Part shown: piece by piece, positions 57,327 to 64,000 of the stretch
Numbering within the stretch: the first letter of the stretch is position 1
How the letters are laid out: each line of letters opens with the position of its first letter
Origin: Juglans regia
Lineage: Eukaryota; Streptophyta; Magnoliopsida; Fagales; Juglandaceae
Direction: 5' to 3'
DNA: 64,000 nt
NCBI RefSeq assembly: GCF_001411555.2
Contig: NC_049904.1
Span: 25,619,370-25,683,369, forward strand
Program-made: the position numbers and the translations under genes
The notes under the pieces: generated by a model
The model's input: only the letters and a program-made list of their open reading frames with translations
Database searches by the model: none
What the model was told of the DNA's origin: nothing

Positions 57327-57960
57327 CCCGTCTCAGCAAACTTGGCACTTCCCCAATCACTTGTTGCTCCATGTGATGACCGCGCACACCATAATGTGCA
57401 AGCCAATCAGCAGCTTTATTACCCTCTCTGAAGACTTGACATAGAGAAAAGACCATTGAATCCAGAAGACCAAGAATCTCCTCCCAAAAATCCTCAAGAT
57501 ACCAAACCCCACATCTCCGTTGTTTCCACCACGAAACAACCACTTGCAAGTCTAGTTCAACTTCCACGTAACCAATCTTCAGAGTTTTGCAAGCTTTAAG
57601 GCCATATAGCAGAGCTAATAATTCAGTTCTATTATTCGAACCAAAGCCAAGAGGAGAGGCAAAAGCATGAATTAAATTACCATGATCATCTCTGATAATA
57701 CAAGCCACCACAGACGGCCCAGGATTCCCAAAATTACAACCATCAGCATTTAACTTAAAACGACCTTGAGAGGGTTTGCACCAGGCCACCAAACTCGAGC
57801 ATCGCCTTGGTGAAACAAGAGGCGAGATAAGCAGAGATTGTAAAATCTGAGAATCATGCCTAGAGCATTTTGAAACTTTGTGAATGTCCTGGCAGATTGA
57901 GTGAATCTCATGCACAATCGATTGCCAAACCAAACTAAAAGGCTCAAGCCGAGCTTCCAT
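57301..57960 (-). pseudogene. LINE ORF2 RNase H domain
   Basis: The frame of 219 residues is open: WCKPSQGRFKLNADGCNFGN with the first catalytic Asp, SVVACIIRDDHGN, NRTELLALLYGLKACKTL with the catalytic Glu, VEVELDLQVVVSWW with the next Asp, and VFREGNKAADWLAHYG with the final Asp/His region. This RNase H is typical of plant L1 elements. The frame ends in MITE sequence, and upstream ORF2 is broken. Confidence 0.88.
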
Positions 57961-60568
57961 GCGAGCTACACATCTACGACGCCAAAGATGCTAAGAAAGA
58001 AATGAAGGAATGAGGCCCACAATAATACCAACCTGAGAAGAAGAAGATGCATGACGAAACCAAAAGGACACTATCTCTTTCCAATTACCATGAAACGGTA
58101 ACCCAAAAATAGCGCCACATCCGAGTAGCAAAATCTCCTTCAAACAAAACATGATTTTGATCCTCATAATTACCAGCATCACAACAATCACACTTAGAAA
58201 CAATCGGCACCCCTACATGACGGAGACGATCATCCACACTGAAAGCATTATGCCAATCTTCCACATAGAAACCGAAACCTTCAAAGGGAGCAATTTATGC
58301 CATATCCATGGATGCCAATTCATAGTAGAGCCCTTAATACGGATACAGTCTCACACTGATTTTGTAGAGAAACAACCACTATCTTGCTTTATCCATACCA
58401 ATACATACGATTCTCCCTTGCAAATGGCTAAAGATTCCAGAATATCATTCATATAATCCTGGCCCACCAAACTAACAAAAAAGTCCACATCCCACAAATT
58501 TGACAGTTAACAATCCTTAACTTTAAGTAAAGGACTACCCACCACCGGAAGATCAAAATACAAGGGACCCCAATCTCGCCACTTATCATACCAGAAGAAA
58601 AGGTTGCCTTCCCTGAGTCGCCACTTAGAATTTTTGAGAACCAAAGGAATACATTTAGCAATCATTTTTCAAAATCTCATGCCTTTATTCACATCAATAA
58701 GAAGCCAAGGTTTAGAACCCACATATTTATCTTTGAAGAACCGAGCCCATAACAAATTACCTTGGATTAAATTCCAAGCAAACCTCATATGCAAAGCCTT
58801 CTGCATATCATCGAGGTGACGCAAGCCCAATCCAACTTCTTCCACTGGAAGACACATGTTCTTCCAAGTTACCCATTTTTTTTTATCTCTCCCACTAGCC
58901 CCTCCCTAAAAGAAAGTGCTCATTAAAAGATGCAGCTCCTTGATAATAGATTTAGGGACTTGAAGGACAGCAAATAAATGAAGAGCCATGCTAGAAACCA
59001 TATGCCTCAGGAGGATAAGACGACCTCCCGAAGAAAGAAGCTTCATCTTCCAACCATTGATTTTATTACGGACTTTTATGACCATCTCCTCCAAGTGAAC
59101 TTGCTTGAGCCTCCCTGAAATAATAGGCACTCCTAGATATTTGAATGGAAAAGAACCTTCCAAATACCTAGTCATACGCTTAATAGATCTCTTGCGACCC
59201 GATGAAATTTTTTGAGGAAAAAAAAAACAGTCTTTTCTCAATTGATACTCTGGCCAGACCAAGTCTTATACTTATGAAAGATAGATAAGAGTTCCTGAAT
59301 AGTTCTCGTGCTACCATTCGCAAAGATCACCACATCATCAGCATACATAAGATGTGAAATTTGAATCGTACATTTGGCTTGAGAAAATTGCCAACATCTT
59401 TTTTCCACAACACTATTTTTAAGAAGTCTAGAAAGGACTTCTTGAAGAATAATGAACAGGTAAGAGGAAAGGGGATCCCCCTAGCGCAAACCACGACCTC
59501 CATGAAAAAAACCCTTAGGGGTTCCATTCATCATAACAGAATACCATGGAGATGAGATACAAGCTCAAATTAAATCACAAACCTGAGTAGAAAATCCGAA
59601 TGTGAGAGGAACCTCCAACAAGAAAGACCAATCAACTCGATCATACGCTTTCGCCATATCCACTTTGAGAATAATATTGCCACCATGAGATTTCTTGTTA
59701 ATAGAATGGATCTTTTCCTGCGTAAGGGAAATATTTTCAAAAATGCTGCATCCCGGAATGAAAGCACCTTGCTCAAGAGAGATCATGCTAGGGAGAAGAC
59801 CTGTCAATCAATTAACAAGAATTTTAGGACAAATTTTATAGAACACCGAACAGAAACTAATCAGTCTGAACTTATCAAACCCAGTAGGCACATCAACCTT
59901 CGGGATTAAGACAATGAAAGAGGCTGAGTAGAACAAGTTGCATTAGAGAAACGGGACAATAAAGTAGCATCTAGAAACACTCGATAAAGTTTCGCCCAAC
60001 TCCTAGATAACCCCTGTTGGCCATTGCACCATGAGTATTTGCTACCCTGAGTTTTCATATCAATTAAACCGCCTTGATCAATCCAGCTATTAAATTCATC
60101 CATAGCAACCTAAGGCCTAGGACAGCCTCCCCTCCTTTCAGAGACAGATTGAATAATGTTAAAATCTCCTAAACAAGGCTCAACTCTAATACAACGCGAG
60201 CACAACTTAGCCCATAACTCCAGCCTATTGCTTCGATTACATTTTGCATAAATGAAATGACATTAAAAAAAAAAAAAAAAAACCTAATTTTCGGCATCAA
60301 CACGAGCCGAAATAAATTGAGAGCTCATGCTCGCAATTTGAACGACTACGACATTATTCCAGAATAACCAAACTTTCCTACCAACAACTTCATTTGACGT
60401 GCCATTCTCAAAATTCAAACACCTCATCAAACTTTGAGCTTGATCAAAACTAGTTAAAGGTTCCATTAAAATAACAATAACAGGTTTCAGAGACCTAATT
60501 AACTTCTTTAACCAACCTTTAGAGGTTCGAATCACTCTAATATTCCATACAAAGATGGAACCAATCAT
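57961..60568 (-). pseudogene. LINE ORF2 endonuclease and reverse transcriptase
   Basis: The endonuclease begins FVWNIRVIRTSKGWLKKLIR, LKPVIVILMEP (60568-60284), then GDFN-type sequence and MDEFNSWIDQGGLIDM, KYSWCNGQQG (60103-60000). The RT follows with FIPGCSIFENISLTQE, ILKVDMAKAYDRVDWSFL (59800-59600), then IQISHLMYADDVVIFANGS (about 59350) and FPFKYLGVPIISGRLK (59150). After it comes the zf-RVT-like region (GLRHLDDMQKALHMRFAWNL near 58820). At least eight stops or shifts. The YADD motif is intact. Confidence 0.88.
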
Positions 60569-60689
60569 AAAGAAAATTTAGTAGTTTGGATTTGAACTCA
60601 AGTAGAACTCCTGACTTTCACAAACTGTTTTTTCGTATGTCTTTTTAGTGGCGAGATCCCCTTCCGACTCCATATGACAGTCATTCTCC

Positions 60690-62080
60690 TAAGGCAAAAC
60701 ATTCGAGTCGAGAGCAGGTTCTGGATCTGAAACCGATATCCCTTCCAAAATAAATTCATCTCTGGTGTTAGGGCTCTCATGCACTTGTGCCTCTGCGGCA
60801 TATAGAGAAACCCCTGCTTCAGGGCGCACTTCCTTTGTTTCAGTTACAATCTCAGGTAATTGGTGTGCAAGTGCATCCTGTACAGGAATCATAAGACACG
60901 TCTGCTCCAAAGTAAGAACATTAGACTACACCTGTGGGAAAACATCAATCTGCAACTCATTAGCATGGGACAAAACCGACATAAGAGGGCCTACAACCAT
61001 ACCAAACTGGCCATTAACCTCAGAAACCACACTTTGCATCTGAACCAATGAAGAGTCACTAAGTTGCACCCTCAAAAGGGCACCCATCTACAACTCAGAT
61101 GATGAAGGCTACACCAATGGGAGCTCATCAATAATCTTTCCAGAACTTGTCTGACCAGCCACATCGGAAACCACCACCAAACTCATATCCTGTTGAATAT
61201 TCGATGGCCCCTGCCTCTAGTTCCTTCTTGGACTCATTTTGAATCACAACAGTCTAAACTACCTCATTCTCAAAGGCCTTAGCCTTCATATCCTCGCTAG
61301 AAGGATTACATTTTTGCTGAACCCAGGACTTCTCCCCATTCACAGCCTTCCCAGCACAACACATATGGGAGTTATGTCCTTGCAATTCACATCTACAGCA
61401 GAAAGCAGGAAGTGTTTCATATATAATATCTTGTTTACGGCTCGAGGTCATACCAAGGACGCCAATCCAGAAAAATGGAATTGGTTGTACCACCACATCC
61501 ATCTCCACGCATAAACGACCTCCATTCGTGCAAGTCACACATTGAGTAGGATTATCTCTTCTGATGAACTTACCAATAGGTGCAGTGAAAATACATAAAA
61601 ATGACTCGTGATAGAAGTTTGGAGGCAAACCTGGGAGCACCATCCAAACTGGAACCATGGAGGGTCCTCATCTTCACTAAAATCGGATGTCCAATGGAAT
61701 GCAAGGTGGAAAACTCCATCGATGTCGCAGGCTTCACGAGACAATGCTTTCAGAAAATCATCCTCAGACGATAAACGAACAACGATGTTGCGAAAATGCC
61801 GTATAGCAGAGACCACTAGGGTGCCTTCCAGACCCCATTGGCAGCGTATGAAAGCTCTAATGGCATCCAATGAGGGATGATTTCTGAGAAACTTCAGGAC
61901 AATGGAATATTTGAAAGGATCAGCCGAACGTGAGATCTCCTCATTCGATAACTAAAAGTATAACACGCCATCCACGCTCTTAGGCATACGAGATAGGAAG
62001 GAAACCTCTAGGAGAGGCTGGGGCATAGCCGCAACAAGTTTTGCAAAGGAATTTCGCCCCAGCATTACCAACCGCGGCTG
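60690..62080 (-). pseudogene. LINE ORF1 (DUF4283 and CCHC knuckle)
   Basis: An ATGGCAGCCGCGG start lies near 62084. After stops and shifts the DUF4283 domain reads FIRCQWGLEGTLVVSAIRHF, RNIVVRLSSEDDFLKAL, FHWTSDFSEDEDPPWF (61870-61660), VWMVLPGLPPNFYHESFLC and GRLCVEMDVVVQPI. The knuckle CCRCELQGHNSHMC follows near 61375. The tail to 60690 is low-complexity and acidic. ORF1 would bind LINE RNA; here it is split over two frames. Confidence 0.82.
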
Positions 62081-62277
62081 CCATGTAGCCCTACATAACA
62101 GAACCATATGACGCAAAAGAGAAAGAAACCCTAGCAGAGCTCTTTTCGTAAAAAATAATAGATAAAGCTAAAAAAACCTGAATGGACATGTATTTGTTTA
62201 TGGAACTTTGCTCCTGCAAATAATTAGTAAATATTATTAAGAGAAAATTATAAAATATGACACGTAAAATAAGTCAT

Positions 62278-62526
62278 TTACCTTATATGTAGGTCTTCGA
62301 ACTTGTCACAAATTTGTTTCCAATCACAAAGTCGAATATCTTGAAAATGATGTTGGCACGCCTCGTCCTTCTTCTTGAACTTATTATAATAGTCATGACA
62401 TCTCACCTTATATTTATGAAATGCATTACACATAAACTCATCAATAGTCTTGCGCTCATCTCTCAGTCCAAAATTTAGTTCGAAATCATACTCGAACAAG
62501 TCATTATAAGAATAAAGCATTTGCAT
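62278..62526 (-). pseudogene. En/Spm (CACTA) transposase-related exon, 5' part
   Basis: The 82-residue minus-strand frame reads FGLRDERKTIDEFMCNAFHK, YKVRCHDYYNKFKKKDEACQ, HHFQDIRLCDWKQICDKFED. The DW-x-x-(I/L)CD ending is the core of the plant Transposase_24 family. A donor-like site follows LHIR (GTAAATGAC on the minus strand). The next exon is the relic at 55440-55836, displaced by the LINE and the MITE. Neither piece has the DDE catalytic region, so this is an accessory or second-ORF relic. Confidence 0.6.
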
Positions 62527-62774
62527 ATTCTATATTTTGGCTACATATATTAAATAAGTTAAGCATTACCAAACAACGTTTCTTAATGTAGTCTTAGACA
62601 CCTTGGTTAAGTAATCACAAATCCCATTTGGCCAGAGAAATTATAAAAGTACAAGACAATGATGACTTTTTAATGAGCTTCCAATCTTGTGTACGTACAC
62701 ACCTTGTTATTTAATTTTCATCAGCCACTCGTAAAATTTAGACCTCTCATTCCTGCACAAACAATAGAAAAGGC

Positions 62775-63560
62775 ATGGGCTTTACCAAGGAGAAGCTCGA
62801 TAGAGCTCTTGCAAATCTAGAATGGCATCAATGCTTCTCAGATTCCAATTGCCTCGTTTTTCCTACAATTAAGTCTAATCAAAGTCTCATCTTGGCAATA
62901 CTTGCTAAGAATTATAGCAGTACGAGAAGGAAGAGTTATTTATTCATATATGAAGCATCTTGGGACCTAAAGGAGGATTGCTCGAAGATTATAAATTAAG
63001 CATGGAATAAAAACCAATGAAGTTTTAGGGGAGGATCAGATGTTAGAGGAAGACTCCAAACTTGTAAGGAGGCATTGAAAGAGTGGAATCAATCAAACAA
63101 CCGGGAGACTCTAGGCACAATAAAAGCAAGAATTGAGAGACTATCACACTTGCAAGATGTAGGAGATGAAGATCAATTATGTAATGTAAAAACTCTGCAG
63201 AATGAAGAGGAATGCTTATTACAAGAAGAGGAGATCAAATGGAAACAATGCGCAAAGTAGTAGTGGTTGTCACATAGGGATAGAAATACTAAATTCTATC
63301 ACATCTGCTACAATGTCTTGCAAACCTCATTCATCATATCATGGATCAACAAGGAGAATTATCCTCTGATCAAACCAGAATATGTGATATTTTCAAGGCC
63401 TTCTTTACTTATTTGTTTAAATCTTCTAATCCTACTAATATAGGCAGTTGTCTGGCAAATTTGGAAGTTCAAGTTTCCAATGACTTAAATTCCAAGCTCC
63501 TATCTGATTTCTCTTAATTTGAAATAAGAGAAGCTATCTTTTAAATGGCTCCACTTAGCT
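62775..63560 (+). pseudogene. L1 LINE fragment, endonuclease end to RT linker
   Basis: Frames give FTKEKLDRALANLEWHQCF with an NQSLILAIL segment in place of the usual SDHSPL, then YEASWDLKEDCSKIIN and CKEALKEWNQSNNRETLGTI. LLQEEEIKWKQCAK, then in line WLSHRDRNTKFYHICYN (63100-63310), closes the linker before RT. The order matches plant L1 ORF2. The frame breaks at 62999 and 63260. It joins at about 63572 directly to a LINE 3' tail, so the RT core is missing. Confidence 0.78.
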
Positions 63561-63572
63561 CTCCATCCCCAT

Positions 63573-64000
63573 TTCTATTAGACCATTCATTCGAACTATT
63601 TTTTGTGATTCTTTTAAATTTAACTGTGTAGATGGACATAGAATGCAAATCCAAAGAAATTCTTTGGCATGTGGGTCAAAGTAGGCATACATGCGTTTTT
63701 ACTTTATTTAAAGTGAGAGGATGTATAATTATTTTGGCCAAATGTTGCTAATAATGAATAACTCCAAAACATCAGTCCAATTTCAAATATGTCATATGTT
63801 ATGATTTGATTTGATCACTCATATAATATATTACACACTTATCTCACGTTGAGCATATTATGTTCATCATGTGACAGTATCGATCAATTATTAAATTAAT
63901 TATTAAAAAAATTAATTGATTGATTGATAAAATCACATCAATATAACATGATAATAATAGAATGCCTAAGAGATGAAAAATGATGACTTGAAGATAATGC
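63573..64000 (+). repeat. Third copy of the LINE tail, running off the window
   Basis: From TAGACCATTCATTCGAAC on, the sequence follows 47060-47485 almost base for base (I noticed only a few changes, such as GTGTAGATGG for GTGAAGATGG). It continues through GTATCGATCAAT, AAATTAATTGATTGATTG and GCCTAAGAGATGAAAAATGATGAC. It is much closer to copy B than copy A is. Confidence 0.85.

Larger units (their letters stand above)
56777..62192 (-). mobile_element. L1 LINE, nearly full length, with target-site duplication
   Basis: The plus-strand T run at 56777-56792 is its poly(A) tail. TTTGTTTATAGAAC (56763-56776) and TTTGTTTATGGAAC (62193-62206) are 14-bp target duplications with one difference. Reading leftward: a DUF4283/zinc-knuckle ORF1, endonuclease, reverse transcriptase with YADD, and a C-terminal RNase H, then a 3' tail with CACTTATGCCGGAGGAATACCG. 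Stops and frameshifts are scattered throughout. A MITE at 57128-57326 has inserted near the end of ORF2. It splits the En/Spm-related sequence in two. Confidence 0.93.

Noticed and set aside
1..64000. tRNA, rRNA or other structured RNA genes
   Set aside because: No box A/box B pairs in cloverleaf context or rRNA-like sequence were noticed; the tRNA-like words found are retrotransposon primer-binding sites.

Overview
The window is nuclear DNA of a eudicot plant. The genes have GT-AG introns, the host protein families are plant-specific, and plant LTR retrotransposons, L1-type LINEs, hAT and CACTA relics and MITE-like elements fill most of the rest. The repeats rich in CATCTCATCTC and the look of the O-methyltransferase suggest a woody rosid, perhaps Fagales/Juglandaceae. 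That placement is inference only.

Three host genes are supported. At the left edge (to 1739, +) are the last two coding exons of a beta subunit of the SnRK1 energy-sensing kinase. At 2969-6607 (-) is a complete five-exon gene for a 265-residue heavy-metal-associated isoprenylated protein with two CxxC HMA domains and a CaaX end. At 53017-54561 (+) is a complete two-exon class II plant O-methyltransferase of 355 residues. A short coding-like exon at 10408-10599 is unexplained. From 5.5 to 13.4 kb there are AT-rich MITE-like repeats, a possible retroposon and a decayed Gypsy-type remnant.

From 14321 to 46124 lies one nested transposon stack. The host is a Tat-lineage Ty3/Gypsy element with LTRs of about 0.35 kb, two RNase H domains, a tandem-repeat tract after pol and an antisense ORF. 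About 8.8 kb of it remains once insertions are removed. Inserted into it are a 4.7-kb hAT transposon (15084-19820, 8-bp target duplication), a large-LTR chromovirus-like Gypsy element on the minus strand (22583-39477) and a 1.34-kb solo LTR (42630-43970). The chromovirus-like element carries a Copia element in one LTR (24742-29272) and a hAT MITE in the other (35022-35724). Its two LTRs show the empty site for each other's insertion, so the order of events can be read directly.

The Tat stack sits in a partly duplicated LINE-tail segment; a third copy of that tail closes the window at 63.6-64.0 kb. Between 47.5 and 52.3 kb are MITEs, tandem duplications and a broken LINE. Downstream of the O-methyltransferase gene are En/Spm (CACTA) transposase remnants (55.4-55.8 and 62.3-62.5 kb), split by a hAT MITE (55980-56620) and a near-full-length but dead L1 LINE (56777-62192) that keeps its target-site duplication.

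No new biological system is claimed. The most informative content is the dated nesting, several internal repeat arrays in the transposons, the two-cluster HMA protein and an O-methyltransferase with unusual residues beside its catalytic histidine.
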